Source: Melioribacteraceae bacterium
GTDB lineage: Bacteria; Bacteroidota; Ignavibacteria; Ignavibacteriales; Melioribacteraceae
Direction: 5' to 3'
Assembly (NCBI GenBank): GCA_021740785.1
Contig: JAIOZI010000001.1
Coordinates: 220,497-284,496, forward strand
DNA length: 64,000 nt
The translations under genes and the position numbers were made by a program. Positions 1 through 9,003 of the stretch are shown piece by piece; positions within the stretch are counted from its first letter, which is position 1; each line of letters begins with the position of its first letter. The notes beneath the pieces were generated by a model. The model did not search any database. It worked only from the letters and a program-made list of their open reading frames with translations, and was not told the origin of the DNA.

Positions 1-778
1 CAGCCATTACCAATAAAGCAGCGGCTCCATCATTTATAGAAGAAGCGTTTGCAGCGGTAACTACACCGTTCTTATCGAATGCAGGGCGAAGACTTGAAAC
101 TTTATCAAAACGTACTTTCTGCGGTTCTTCATCATCGGAAACTATATCTTCCCCTTTCCTGGTTTTTATCGTCACCGGGATAATCTCATCACTAAAGGTC
201 TTATTTTCTTGAGCCGCTTGTGCTTTCTTATAAGAATTAACTGCAAATTCATCTAATTGTTCGCGGGTAAATTTAAAGTCACGTGCACATGATTCAGCGC
301 AGTTTCCCATGTGGATATCATTATAGACATCCCAGAGACCGTCTTTAACCATAGAGTCTTCGATTGATCCATGTCCCAATCTATAACCTGATCTTGCTTT
401 AGGTAATAAATAAGGTGCATTAGACATACTCTCCATACCGCCGGCAATAATAATATCGGCATCACCGGTTTGGATTGCCTGTTGAGCCAGCATAACTGCT
501 TTCAACCCGCTTCCGCACATTTTATTAATCGTTAAGCACTCAGTTTTATCCGGTAGACCGGCATACAGAGCGGCTTGTCTAGCAGGCGCTTGACCAACGC
601 CGGCTGGCAGTACGTTGCCCATAATCACTTCATCAATTAAATTTTTGTCGATGCCTGTATCATTCAATACAGCTTCAATTGCAATTTTTCCAAGTTCAGT
701 AACTTTCAATGAAGATAAAGTTCCTTGGAAAGCTCCAATAGGTGTTCGTTTTGCCGAGACAATTACAGCTTTTCTCAT
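1..778 (-). CDS. acetyl-CoA C-acetyltransferase (thiolase), C-terminus cut by the window
   Basis: Thiolase, which condenses or cleaves acetyl-CoA/acetoacetyl-CoA in fatty-acid or butanoate metabolism in the cytoplasm. The 259 visible residues start MRKAVIVSAKRTPIGAF and carry the nucleophile Cys88 in NKMCGSGLKA, then IIAGGMESMSNAPY and a later AANASSINDGAAAL block. The family is about 390 residues, so the C-terminal third with the catalytic His and second Cys lies left of base 1. The ATG at 776-778 fits the family start. A candidate terminator separates it from ricT upstream, so it is probably its own transcription unit. The chain length acted on cannot be told from this part. Confidence 0.93.
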   Translation of the reverse strand, partial: MRKAVIVSAKRTPIGAFQGTLSSLKVTELGKIAIEAVLNDTGIDKNLIDEVIMGNVLPAGVGQAPARQAALYAGLPDKTECLTINKMCGSGLKAVMLAQQAIQTGDADIIIAGGMESMSNAPYLLPKARSGYRLGHGSIEDSMVKDGLWDVYNDIHMGNCAESCARDFKFTREQLDEFAVNSYKKAQAAQENKTFSDEIIPVTIKTRKGEDIVSDDEEPQKVRFDKVSSLRPAFDKNGVVTAANASSINDGAAALLVMA

Positions 779-814
779 ACAAACCTCTTAGATTTATAAT
801 GGAATAATGTTATG

Positions 815-867
815 AAAAATAAAAAGAATCCCAACCAGAAAAAACCGGAAATTTACAACTAGGATTC
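815..867 (-). terminator. candidate Rho-independent terminator after ricT
   Basis: On the minus strand GAATCC (862-867, overlapping the ricT stop codon) can pair with GGATTC (826-831). The second arm runs straight into a T-rich stretch (815-825 read on the minus strand). The loop is long and contains weaker inner pairs. It would end the ricT-holB unit before the thiolase gene. The stem is short, so this is only moderately supported. Confidence 0.45.
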
Positions 868-1701
868 CTCTTGAACATCAAATGAGAGACAACATTTTAA
901 CTTACCGCAAGGTCCGCTAAGTTTTGCCATATTTGTTGATAAGTTCTGATCAGTCGCTAATTGAGTGGAAATTCTTTTAAAAGTATTTAAAAATGTAGCG
1001 CAACAATACTCTCTGCCGCAAGTACCTAAGCCGCCAATTCTCTTAGCTTCATCACGCACACCAATTTGCCGCAATTCAATTCGGGTCTTAAATTCTGAAG
1101 CAAGGTTTTTAGCTAATTCTCTAAAATCCACTCTTCCATCTGCTGTATAAAAAAAGAATAATTTTTTCCGATCGAATTGAAAGTGTATGTCAACCAATTT
1201 CATTTCTAGAGAAAGTTTCTTCGCTAAATTTCTAAAAATAGGATATGCTCTTATTTCATCACTAATATTTTGATCATATTTCTTTAAATCTTCATCACGG
1301 ATTTTTCTAATTACTTTTGGAAGTACACAATTATCTTCTTCTTCATGCAATCGGAACCAGCAAACAATATTTCCAACTTCCTTGATTTCTGAAATTTCTT
1401 GATTACCTTCATGTTCAACAATGACAATATCACCCTTGTCAAGTTTGATATTATTTATATTTTCAACTTTGCAGTAGTGTTCACCCAGCAGACCTTTACA
1501 GTTTGCCAGAATAATATCTTTGTTATTTATATTCCTGCTCTCAAAAATAAAATCCACATTAACTTCTGCCTCTTGTTCTTCACAGTGGATGCAGTTCTTA
1601 ACTATAAAGTCTTTGTAGATATTATTATATTTTAGCTCGAATGATTTCGGATCACATTCTACAATGGATCCCTTTAGGAAGGATAAATCTATATTATACA
1701 T
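859..1701 (-). CDS. ricT: PSP1-domain regulatory iron-sulfur protein RicT (YaaT)
   Basis: RicT/YaaT family, PSP1 C-terminal domain. In Bacillus it forms a complex with RicA and RicF that carries [4Fe-4S] clusters and affects RNase Y-dependent RNA processing. The 280 residues contain the hallmark block from about 180 to 274, with Cys228, Cys233, Cys234, Cys265, Cys270 and Cys271 in GTCGREYCCATF and GPCGKLKCC. The N-terminal part is less conserved and has further cysteines (37, 40, 68, 77). The gene lies 6 bp downstream of holB, the same order as holB-yaaT in Bacillus, which supports the call. No RicA or RicF partner is visible here, so the function outside Firmicutes is inferred. Confidence 0.92.
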   Translation of the reverse strand: MYNIDLSFLKGSIVECDPKSFELKYNNIYKDFIVKNCIHCEEQEAEVNVDFIFESRNINNKDIILANCKGLLGEHYCKVENINNIKLDKGDIVIVEHEGNQEISEIKEVGNIVCWFRLHEEEDNCVLPKVIRKIRDEDLKKYDQNISDEIRAYPIFRNLAKKLSLEMKLVDIHFQFDRKKLFFFYTADGRVDFRELAKNLASEFKTRIELRQIGVRDEAKRIGGLGTCGREYCCATFLNTFKRISTQLATDQNLSTNMAKLSGPCGKLKCCLSFDVQEES

Positions 1702-1707
1702 TACTAA

Positions 1708-2808
1708 TTACCTTGAATCAATAATTGCTATATGAAATATAGCACTCAATGCTATCATATTCAAGTTGATATTCCGATCTGATAAACCGATTAAATTATT
1801 AACTTTTTGAAACACTTGTCTAGCTTTAACATTAGCGAATTTTTTATTAAACTTAATCATAGTGTCTTTATTATTATAAAAATAATAGCGATCATAATTG
1901 TATTTATTTCTATTTGTATCAACAAGCCAGAATGAAATTAATTTCAATAATTGATCGAATAATTTGGAATCATTCAGTTCGATAATTTCTGCAAATTCTT
2001 CGAATGCAGAATTATACCATCTTGCCATCGAAAATCTGAGTATATTCAGCGCTTTTATCATTAATTTTTCATAATCCCATTCAATAAGATTAACCGCATT
2101 ACTGATAGAACCTTCTGAAATAATCGAGACATCCCTAGCCTTTTCGTTATTTATTTCAAAAAAATCAGTGAGAATTTTTTCTATTTGTGTTTCGCTTAAC
2201 GGATTAAATTTTACATTCCAGCAACGGGATTGAATTGTGGGCAGGAGATACTCAATTTTATGTGTAGTTAATATAAATAATACGCCATCCGGGGGTTCTT
2301 CTAAACTCTTTAGTAAAGCATTTTGTGACTCTTGATTCATTAGATGAGCATCTTCAATAATAATAATTCTATATTGGAGATCGGTAAAATTTAATGATAA
2401 GAATCTTTTAATTTCCCTAATGCTGCTTATCTTGATATTATTTGCTTTTTCCAAACCAATTTTAATATAAGGATTTGCCGCTTTCTTTTTTAATTCAACT
2501 TGGAGTAGGTCAATAGTGTTTTTATCAAGTTTATCGAGTGGATTATCATCAGCGGTTTCACCTTTTCCTCTTGGAAGCGGATGAATATACTTTATATAAG
2601 GTTCTGATAAACTCGTAATTTTTTCAATCACCTTGGGTGTTGATTTTTGATTCACAAATTTAGAGAATTCAAGCGCGACATTGAATTTACCAACGCCTGA
2701 TGACCCATGAAATAATAAGGCATGGGGAATTTTATCTGCTTCATAAAGTTTTTTCAGGTAGGTAACAACTTCATCTTGCCCGTGAACGTTATTGAAGAAA
2801 GTATTCAT
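1708..2808 (-). CDS. holB: DNA polymerase III delta-prime subunit (clamp loader)
   Basis: Clamp-loader AAA+ subunit that helps load the beta clamp during replication. The Walker A-like GSSGVGK is at 35-41, the Walker B-like IIIIEDAH near 148-155, SLEEPP at 168-173 and the SRC sensor near 195. The protein is 366 residues, a normal length. The zinc module of four cysteines usually found between Walker A and Walker B in delta-prime and DnaX is absent; the only cysteine is in SRC. The segment that would hold it is short and charged. The gene sits between the DUF2795 protein and ricT. Identification rests on AAA+ motifs and synteny and is strong. Confidence 0.92.
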   Translation of the reverse strand: MNTFFNNVHGQDEVVTYLKKLYEADKIPHALLFHGSSGVGKFNVALEFSKFVNQKSTPKVIEKITSLSEPYIKYIHPLPRGKGETADDNPLDKLDKNTIDLLQVELKKKAANPYIKIGLEKANNIKISSIREIKRFLSLNFTDLQYRIIIIEDAHLMNQESQNALLKSLEEPPDGVLFILTTHKIEYLLPTIQSRCWNVKFNPLSETQIEKILTDFFEINNEKARDVSIISEGSISNAVNLIEWDYEKLMIKALNILRFSMARWYNSAFEEFAEIIELNDSKLFDQLLKLISFWLVDTNRNKYNYDRYYFYNNKDTMIKFNKKFANVKARQVFQKVNNLIGLSDRNINLNMIALSAIFHIAIIDSR

Positions 2809-2829
2809 TCAAACGTCCACGGACAAAAA

Positions 2830-3057
2830 TCAGTTAAAATCATCATCGTCTGAATAGAAGAATTCATCATCACTTGGAAAATCAGGCCATATATCTTCAA
2901 TTGATTCATAAATTTCTTCAGTGTCTTCCAGTTCTTGAAGGTTTTCAATCACTTCATATGGAGCGCCAATTCTGTCAGCATAATCAATTAGCTCATCTCT
3001 TGTCGCCGGCCATGGAGCGTCATCAAGGTAAGAAGCCAATTCAACAGTCCAAATCAT
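2830..3057 (-). CDS. DUF2795 small acidic protein
   Basis: Small 75-residue protein of the DUF2795 family, recognised by PATRDELIDYADRIGAP followed by a helix ending in YESIEDIWPD. The tail is very acidic (runs of Asp and Glu). Members occur in many bacteria and have no established role. It lies 21 bp upstream of holB and is probably co-transcribed with it. The start is an ATG close after the M23 peptidase gene. Confidence 0.85.
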   Translation of the reverse strand: MIWTVELASYLDDAPWPATRDELIDYADRIGAPYEVIENLQELEDTEEIYESIEDIWPDFPSDDEFFYSDDDDFN

Positions 3058-3079
3058 ACAATTAACTCCTTAATAGGGT

Positions 3080-4009
3080 TTACTCCTCTGAGATAATTTC
3101 AAAAAGATTTACATCATCGTAAATAAAATTGCGAGGATTTAATGCAATTCCATTATGTCTAATTTCATAATGCAAATGTGGTCCTGTAGATAACTTGCCT
3201 GAACTACCAGTATGTGCAATCAGATCACCTCGAGTAACCTTTTGCCCTTTTTTAACTATAATCTTGGACAAATGCGCATAAAGAGTTTTGTAACCAAAAC
3301 CATGATCGATCTCCAAAGTCCAACCATAGCCACCGCGTCGACCGGCAAATTCAACTTTCCCACCACCTGGTGCATAAATCGGAGTTCCAACATTCGCAAT
3401 AAGGTCAACTCCGTTGTGCATTCTTCTAACTTTTAGAATGGGATGAAGTCTCATTCCGAATCTATCGCCATATGTGCCGTTTGTAGGAACGATAGCAGGA
3501 ATAGCTTCATAAAGTTTTTTATTAAGTTCCAGCGTTTTTGAAATTTCATTATAATTGTTTTTTTCAAAATTTAATTTGGCAGATACCCTCTCTACATAGG
3601 CATCAATATTATTAATAAGATTTTCAACATCTGCCGATGACGTTGGTGTAATGTCATTAAAAATCTTACCACCCATACCGACTTTTTTATCCTCGTCGTC
3701 AATGGGATCAAGATTAACGGCTAATCTCAAATCGTTATTAACATTAGATAGTTCATTAAGATTTTGATCAAACTCCTTGTAGGTATAAAGGAGATCGTCT
3801 AATTTTTCACTAAGCTGCCGGTTTTCGGCGAGCAGTGATTCGACTTCAGCGTCAGGGTTTATGATTTCCTTAACCATAAAATATACGCTGAAAATGAAAA
3901 AGGAAGAAATTACTGCAAAAAATCCAATTAAAAAGATGAATTTTTTGTAGAAATCCTTAATCTCAACGAACTTTAGTTTCTTTTTAGAAAAATAGTAAAA
4001 ATGTTTCAT
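3080..4009 (-). CDS. membrane-anchored M23 family metallopeptidase
   Basis: Peptidoglycan endopeptidase of the M23 (LytM/lysostaphin-like) family, expected to cut cross-links in the periplasm. Residues 24-47 form one membrane segment, 50-165 are a predicted coiled coil, and 178-295 are the peptidase domain. Zinc ligands are visible: His198 and Asp202 in HNGVD, and His280 in GPHLHYE, with His278 as catalytic His. All ligands are present, so it is probably an active enzyme rather than an EnvC-type activator, although coiled coil plus LytM also resembles divisome activators. A 72-bp gap separates it from hprK upstream. Confidence 0.93.
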   Translation of the reverse strand: MKHFYYFSKKKLKFVEIKDFYKKFIFLIGFFAVISSFFIFSVYFMVKEIINPDAEVESLLAENRQLSEKLDDLLYTYKEFDQNLNELSNVNNDLRLAVNLDPIDDEDKKVGMGGKIFNDITPTSSADVENLINNIDAYVERVSAKLNFEKNNYNEISKTLELNKKLYEAIPAIVPTNGTYGDRFGMRLHPILKVRRMHNGVDLIANVGTPIYAPGGGKVEFAGRRGGYGWTLEIDHGFGYKTLYAHLSKIIVKKGQKVTRGDLIAHTGSSGKLSTGPHLHYEIRHNGIALNPRNFIYDDVNLFEIISEE

Positions 4010-4081
4010 ATAGAATCGGTGCGAAGTTACTAAATGGACTAATCTTAGTCAAGAAGAATAATTGTTTATTGAAATAAATTA

Positions 4082-5095
4082 TTATTCAAAATCGTGCTCA
4101 AAATAATCTATCACTCTGTCAACTTCCGACCTTTTAGCCTTTAATTTTGTTGTAAGTTTATTTTGAAAAATCTTTGCAGCATCATACCCATAATGTTTAA
4201 GCAGGTAATTTAATGCGATTACTTCAGAAATTACTGTTATATTTTTTCCGGGAATAATAGGGAGTTTAATATACGGAATTTCAACACCAAGTATTGTTAT
4301 TGTAGAATCATCCAAACCGGTTCTAGTATATTCTGATGTATCATCCCAAATTTCTAATTCAATTACAACTTCCAGTCTTTTTTGAAATCGTATAGCACGT
4401 ATACCAAACATACTACGCACGTCAATAATTCCAATTCCCCTTATTTCCATGAAATGTTTAACGAGTTCAGTGCCCGAACCCATTAAAATTCCCTCACCTT
4501 TTTTTGTAAAAATCACAACATCATCTGCAACCAGCCTGTGTCCCCTTTCAACTAAGTCAAGAGCCACTTCGCTTTTACCAATTCCGGAGTTGCCGACAAA
4601 CAACATTCCGGCGCCATAAACATCAACAAACGAACCGTGAATTGATGCACGCGGTGCAAATTGGTCGTCAAGAAAATCACTAATTAAATAAGAAAGCTTG
4701 GTAGTCGAGTGAGTTGAACCAAAAATGGGAATCTTATATTTTTCCGACATTTCCAATATTTCGTCATAAGGTTTATTATTATTCGTAATTAATACACAAG
4801 GAATATTGTATGCGAATAATTTCGAAAGTATTTCTGCTCTTTTAGCAATAGTTAATTGACTTAAATACTTCATTTCCGTATTACCAAAAATCTGTACGCG
4901 GTCATGGGAAAATAATTCAAAAAACCCGGCTAAAGCTAAGCCGGGTCTATGTAAATTCTGATCATGAATTTCCTTTTCGAAGCCAACTTCTTTGGATAAA
5001 AGCTCTAACTTAAATCTCTCTTTTGCATTTGCATAAAGAAATTTTACAGTTATACTTTCCTTCCTAGAAATATTTTTGCTGCTTATCTTAATCAT
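4082..5095 (-). CDS. hprK: HPr kinase/phosphorylase
   Basis: Bifunctional enzyme that phosphorylates and dephosphorylates Ser46 of HPr. The 337 residues have the N-terminal domain (1-130), catalytic His153 in SIHGSF, Walker A GNSGIGKS (168-175), DD at 191-192 and the family signature EIRGIGIIDVRSMFG (217-231). Its substrate HPr is encoded at 54.4 kb in this window with Ser46 intact. The start overlaps the hpf stop by 4 bp, so the two are likely translated together. No PTS permease is seen in the window, which suggests a regulatory phosphorelay. Confidence 0.96.
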   Translation of the reverse strand: MIKISSKNISRKESITVKFLYANAKERFKLELLSKEVGFEKEIHDQNLHRPGLALAGFFELFSHDRVQIFGNTEMKYLSQLTIAKRAEILSKLFAYNIPCVLITNNNKPYDEILEMSEKYKIPIFGSTHSTTKLSYLISDFLDDQFAPRASIHGSFVDVYGAGMLFVGNSGIGKSEVALDLVERGHRLVADDVVIFTKKGEGILMGSGTELVKHFMEIRGIGIIDVRSMFGIRAIRFQKRLEVVIELEIWDDTSEYTRTGLDDSTITILGVEIPYIKLPIIPGKNITVISEVIALNYLLKHYGYDAAKIFQNKLTTKLKAKRSEVDRVIDYFEHDFE

Positions 5096-5400
5096 TTAAC
5101 TTTTTTCCTTGAGATTCGCTTTGCTTTAACTTTTTTGAGTTGGCGTTCGAGTTTACCGATAGCAGAACCAATTGATTTTTCAAAATTTTCCGTGGTTTCT
5201 GTAACGGTTAATATTTTACCCGGTATTTTTAGATTAATTTCAGCCGTTTTAATACTATCCTTCAGATGTGTAAAGCTGAGGACAACATCAGCATCAAGAA
5301 TATTATCATGGAATTTCTGTAACGAAAGCAGTTCGCCTTGAATATAATCTTTTAATGTGTCTTTTGCACGAAACTTCCTTGATGTGATTTGAATATTCAT
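5092..5400 (-). CDS. hpf: ribosome hibernation-promoting factor, short form
   Basis: HPF/YfiA family protein that binds the small ribosomal subunit in stationary phase and blocks tRNA and mRNA sites. At 102 residues it is the short form: one beta-alpha-beta-beta-beta-alpha domain and a Lys/Arg-rich tail, without the dimerisation domain of long HPF. It starts MNIQITSRKFRAKDTLKDYI and contains DADVVLSF. It lies between xer and hprK, overlapping hprK by 4 bp. Short-form HPF usually needs a partner such as RMF to make 100S ribosomes; none is visible here. Confidence 0.92.
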   Translation of the reverse strand: MNIQITSRKFRAKDTLKDYIQGELLSLQKFHDNILDADVVLSFTHLKDSIKTAEINLKIPGKILTVTETTENFEKSIGSAIGKLERQLKKVKAKRISRKKVK

Positions 5401-5410
5401 AACAACTCCT

Positions 5411-6307
5411 TTATGATTTTGGGTGGGCTGATTTATGTGTTTTTTTGAGTCGCTCTACACTTACATGTGTATAAATTTGGGTAGTAGAAAGATTGGAATG
5501 CCCAAGTATTTCCTTTACCGCCATTAAATCTGCACCTTTATCCAACATGTGTGTTGCGGCTGCATGCCGCAAAATGTGAGGACTCTTTTTCTCAATATCA
5601 CAAACTTGATTTAAATATTTTTCTACTACTCTTTGAACATATTTCGGATAAATTTGTTTCCCGGATGGGGTTATTAATAAAAATTCATTTTGCTTGAATT
5701 CGCCTCTTTTATCCAGATATGCCTTGATTGCTTTTATCGCCTCCTTTCCTAGTGGAACTATTCTATATTTTGAACCTTTGCCTAGTATTTTAACAGATGC
5801 ATTATTAATATCAATATCCCTTATTTTTATTCCGCATAATTCAGATACTCGTAATGCCGATCCGTACAATACTTCAAAAATTGTTGTGATCAATAATCTT
5901 TTAGTTTCATTCTCTTCTTCAAGTAATAATCTAATAATTTCTAAAAAAGAGTCAAGATTAATCGTCTCCGGAAGTTTTCTTTTAATTTTTGGATTCGGAA
6001 TATTTGCAAGTGGATTTGTATCGATAAATACTTCGCGAACAGCAAAATCGAAGAGATTCCTAACTGCAGATAACTTCCTCGATATTGATGCTGTTGAAAG
6101 AGATTGTTCATTAAGATGAATGACAAACAAACGAATAAACCGTTCGGTGATTTGTTCTATTCGATTTTTATTTTTCGAATCGCAGTACTGAATAAATTGA
6201 TTGATATCTCTTGAGTAAGCAGAGATTGTATTCTTTGCCGAATTCTTAGTCCCCTTTAGCTCATCAAGAAATTCATCGAAAACGTCTATTAGATCTTTGC
6301 TTTTCAT
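5411..6307 (-). CDS. xerC: tyrosine recombinase XerC/XerD family
   Basis: Site-specific recombinase expected to resolve chromosome dimers at dif during division. The N-terminal SAM-like DNA-binding domain is about 5-95 and the catalytic domain about 115-290. Catalytic residues visible are Arg153, Lys177, His244 and Arg247 (HILRH), His270 (LGHSN) and nucleophile Tyr279. At 298 residues it is the normal length for XerC or XerD; which one it is cannot be settled from one copy. It is embedded among housekeeping genes with no attachment sites nearby, so an integron or phage role is unlikely. Confidence 0.9.
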   Translation of the reverse strand: MKSKDLIDVFDEFLDELKGTKNSAKNTISAYSRDINQFIQYCDSKNKNRIEQITERFIRLFVIHLNEQSLSTASISRKLSAVRNLFDFAVREVFIDTNPLANIPNPKIKRKLPETINLDSFLEIIRLLLEEENETKRLLITTIFEVLYGSALRVSELCGIKIRDIDINNASVKILGKGSKYRIVPLGKEAIKAIKAYLDKRGEFKQNEFLLITPSGKQIYPKYVQRVVEKYLNQVCDIEKKSPHILRHAAATHMLDKGADLMAVKEILGHSNLSTTQIYTHVSVERLKKTHKSAHPKS

Positions 6308-6327
6308 TAAACGAACTTTACTTGTAA

Positions 6328-8532
6328 TTAGTTATCTTCTTCTGCCTCTGCCTTTGGTTTAGTCCAACTGGCAAAATCACAATCAGGATATCGATTACAA
6401 CCATAGAAAAAACGACCACGTTTTGTACGTTTTGTTACTATTTCTCCTTCTTTACATTTAGGACATTTTAAACCGAGAGTTATTTGCTTCGTGTAATTAC
6501 AGTCAGGATATTTCTCGCAGCCAATAAACCTTCCGAATTTCCCATGTCTAAAAATTGTTTTCGATCCGCACTCCGGACATTTTTCACCGGTGTACTCGGG
6601 CTCATCATTCTCTTGAGACATCTCCTTTAATGATTTTATATTCTTACATTCAGGATAGTTTGTGCATGCTAAAAATTTGCCGAACCGACCAATTTTTATA
6701 TCCATATCCGAACCGCATTTTTCGCATTTTATTTTCTCGATATTCTTTTCAACATGTTCAAGAGCTATTGCAAATGGTCCGTAAAAATCATTCAATACTT
6801 TTTCATATTCAATTTCACCATTTGCTATTAAATCTAATTCACCCTCCATTTGAGCCGTAAACGAAACCTCGAATATTTCAGGAAAGTTTTTTACCAAAAT
6901 ATTATTTACTTTTTTCCCCAAATTTGTCGGCGCTAAGTTTCTTCCGACGGTATCAACATATTGCCGGTCGAGTATAGTGCTCATAATGCCGGCATAGGTG
7001 GAGGGTCTTCCGACACCATTCGCTTCCAGAGCTTTTATTAAAGTGCTCTCTGAGAATCTTGCCGGTGGTTTTGTAAAATGCTGCTTTTTATCGGTATTGA
7101 TATGTTTGAGATCTTGATCTACTTTCAATCCAGCCGGTAATAATAATTCTCCGTTTTCATCATTGTTTGTATCTTCTTTATACTCATCGTACAATGACAG
7201 AAATCCGTTGAATTTAATAACCGTACCGCTTGATTTAAATATGAATTCATCGGCGCTTATCTCAACAGTAGTTGTTTCAGTTATTGCGGGCTGCATTTGT
7301 GATGCGATAAATCTCTTCCAAATTAATTCATATAAATTATACTGTTCTTTCGAAAGATGAGGTTTAACTCGCTCCGGTGTATACACTACTGATGTAGGTC
7401 TTATTGCTTCGTGAGCATCCTGAACATTCTTCTTTTTACCCTCGAATGTTTTCGGCTCGTTTGCACTGAATTCCTTTCCGAATTTATTTTCAATATAATT
7501 TAAAGCATCATATAGAATTTCTTTGTTTAACCTGGTTGAATCGGTTCTCATATATGTAATCAAACCGACATAACCTTCATCTTTTCCTAAATCCACACCT
7601 TCATAAAGACTTTGTGCAACCTGCATCGTCTTCCGCGGTCTGAACTTTAATTGTTTCGATGCTTCTGCTTGAAGTGAACTCGTAATAAAGGGCGGATAAG
7701 GATTTCGCTTAACTTCTTTCCTAGAAATATCAGAGATCACAAATTTTTCTTTTGATTTGATTCTCTCAAAAATTTCTTTCGCCAGATCAGCATTATTGAT
7801 CGCAAAATTTCCTTTTAGAAATTCATCCCAATCTTCCTTAGTCATTTCGGGTTTCGGTTGAATTTTTAACTGCCTGCCTTCTACCGAGTAGAGCTTTGCT
7901 TTTATCGTTTCTCCTTTATCGGTTTCAAGAATTGCGTAGAGCGACCAATATTCGGTTTGAATGAATGCATCAATTTCGGCTTCACGTTCACATATTAATC
8001 TCAGGGCAATAGACTGCACACGTCCGGCAGATAATGAATTTCCGGATTCCTCGATTAATGCCCGCCAAAGAAAGGGACTGATCTTATACCCGATTATTCT
8101 ATCCATCACTCTTCTTGCACGCTGAGAAATGACGAGATTGGTATTTACTTTTTCTGTTGACTGCATCGAATTCTTAACAGCAGTTTTTGTGATCTCATTA
8201 AATAGAACACGATATACATTTGCATCGGTTTTATTATCAAGAATATCAATTACATCTTGTGCAATCGCCTCGCCTTCGCGGTCGGGGTCAGTTGCGATAT
8301 ATATATTTGAAGCTTTTGAAGCAAGCTTTCTGATTTTTTTTATCAGATCACCCTTCCCTCTTATATTTAAGAGATTGGGTTTAAAGCCGTCCTCAATATC
8401 AATGCCTAATTTTGTTTTAGGAAGATTCCGCAAATGACCAACCGTTGACTCAACTTGGTAGGATCGACCTAAATATTTATTAATTGTTTTGGCTTTGGAG
8501 GGAGACTCCACAAGCACCAAATTCTTTGCCAT
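6328..8532 (-). CDS. topA: DNA topoisomerase I
   Basis: Type IA topoisomerase that relaxes negative supercoils. The 734 residues comprise a Toprim domain (VESPSKAK at 8-15, DPDRE at 82-86), the topoisomerase core with active-site Tyr327 in LITYMRTDSTR, and a C-terminal tail with three four-cysteine zinc-ribbon repeats between about 605 and 725, each with a GRFG or GRFF element followed by a Cys and a YP[ED]C ending. The tail ends in Lys/Glu-rich residues. The smg homologue lies directly upstream, as in enterobacteria. Confidence 0.97.
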   Translation of the reverse strand: MAKNLVLVESPSKAKTINKYLGRSYQVESTVGHLRNLPKTKLGIDIEDGFKPNLLNIRGKGDLIKKIRKLASKASNIYIATDPDREGEAIAQDVIDILDNKTDANVYRVLFNEITKTAVKNSMQSTEKVNTNLVISQRARRVMDRIIGYKISPFLWRALIEESGNSLSAGRVQSIALRLICEREAEIDAFIQTEYWSLYAILETDKGETIKAKLYSVEGRQLKIQPKPEMTKEDWDEFLKGNFAINNADLAKEIFERIKSKEKFVISDISRKEVKRNPYPPFITSSLQAEASKQLKFRPRKTMQVAQSLYEGVDLGKDEGYVGLITYMRTDSTRLNKEILYDALNYIENKFGKEFSANEPKTFEGKKKNVQDAHEAIRPTSVVYTPERVKPHLSKEQYNLYELIWKRFIASQMQPAITETTTVEISADEFIFKSSGTVIKFNGFLSLYDEYKEDTNNDENGELLLPAGLKVDQDLKHINTDKKQHFTKPPARFSESTLIKALEANGVGRPSTYAGIMSTILDRQYVDTVGRNLAPTNLGKKVNNILVKNFPEIFEVSFTAQMEGELDLIANGEIEYEKVLNDFYGPFAIALEHVEKNIEKIKCEKCGSDMDIKIGRFGKFLACTNYPECKNIKSLKEMSQENDEPEYTGEKCPECGSKTIFRHGKFGRFIGCEKYPDCNYTKQITLGLKCPKCKEGEIVTKRTKRGRFFYGCNRYPDCDFASWTKPKAEAEEDN

Positions 8533-8544
8533 TTAATTAACCTC

Positions 8545-9003
8545 TTAGTTTATCGTATCGGAAGAGTAAAGAAGAACCCTGCTACCCGGAAGGATTTCAG
8601 CAGAAAGATCAACAAGTGAAATTAGTATTATCCAATTAATATCATCCTTTGTTATAGTATCGTCTGGAAACATTAATAATTGTTCCAGAGCCATTTCAAA
8701 ATCAATTGAATCCAGTAACCCGATGTTATTTAATCTAATTAGATAATTGTAATTTTCTAAACCAATAATTTCTTTTTCGTCATCAGTAAGAATTCTGAAT
8801 GTTCTTTTTTTCTCAAGATCTCGTCGTTTTTTTGAGAGTTTACTGCTTAATACTTTGTCGTAAACAAGACTAAAAGCAGCGCTTACAGTTTGTTTATCGA
8901 AATCTTTTTTGGTACTAATATATTTATTTACTTCATCCAGTGTATAATTTTTGTTTAAGGCTTCTAAAATCTCAGCCAGAACTTCAACTATTTTTGCTGT
9001 CAT
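8545..9003 (-). CDS. smg: DUF494/Smg family protein
   Basis: 152-residue protein resembling the Smg (DUF494) family. It has an N-terminal helical region (AEILEALNKNYTLDEV), a central charged hinge, then FRILTDDEKEIIGLENYNYL and the C-terminal DINWIILISLVDL block. Smg is next to topA in gammaproteobacteria and the same adjacency is seen here, which is the main support. Its molecular role is unknown. The start overlaps the ybeY stop by 4 bp, so the two are probably co-translated. Confidence 0.75.
   Translation of the reverse strand: MTAKIVEVLAEILEALNKNYTLDEVNKYISTKKDFDKQTVSAAFSLVYDKVLSSKLSKKRRDLEKKRTFRILTDDEKEIIGLENYNYLIRLNNIGLLDSIDFEMALEQLLMFPDDTITKDDINWIILISLVDLSAEILPGSRVLLYSSDTIN

Noticed and set aside
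5411..6307. Integron or phage integrase
   Set aside because: The recombinase sits inside a housekeeping run with no attachment repeats, cassette array or phage genes, so Xer is the better call.
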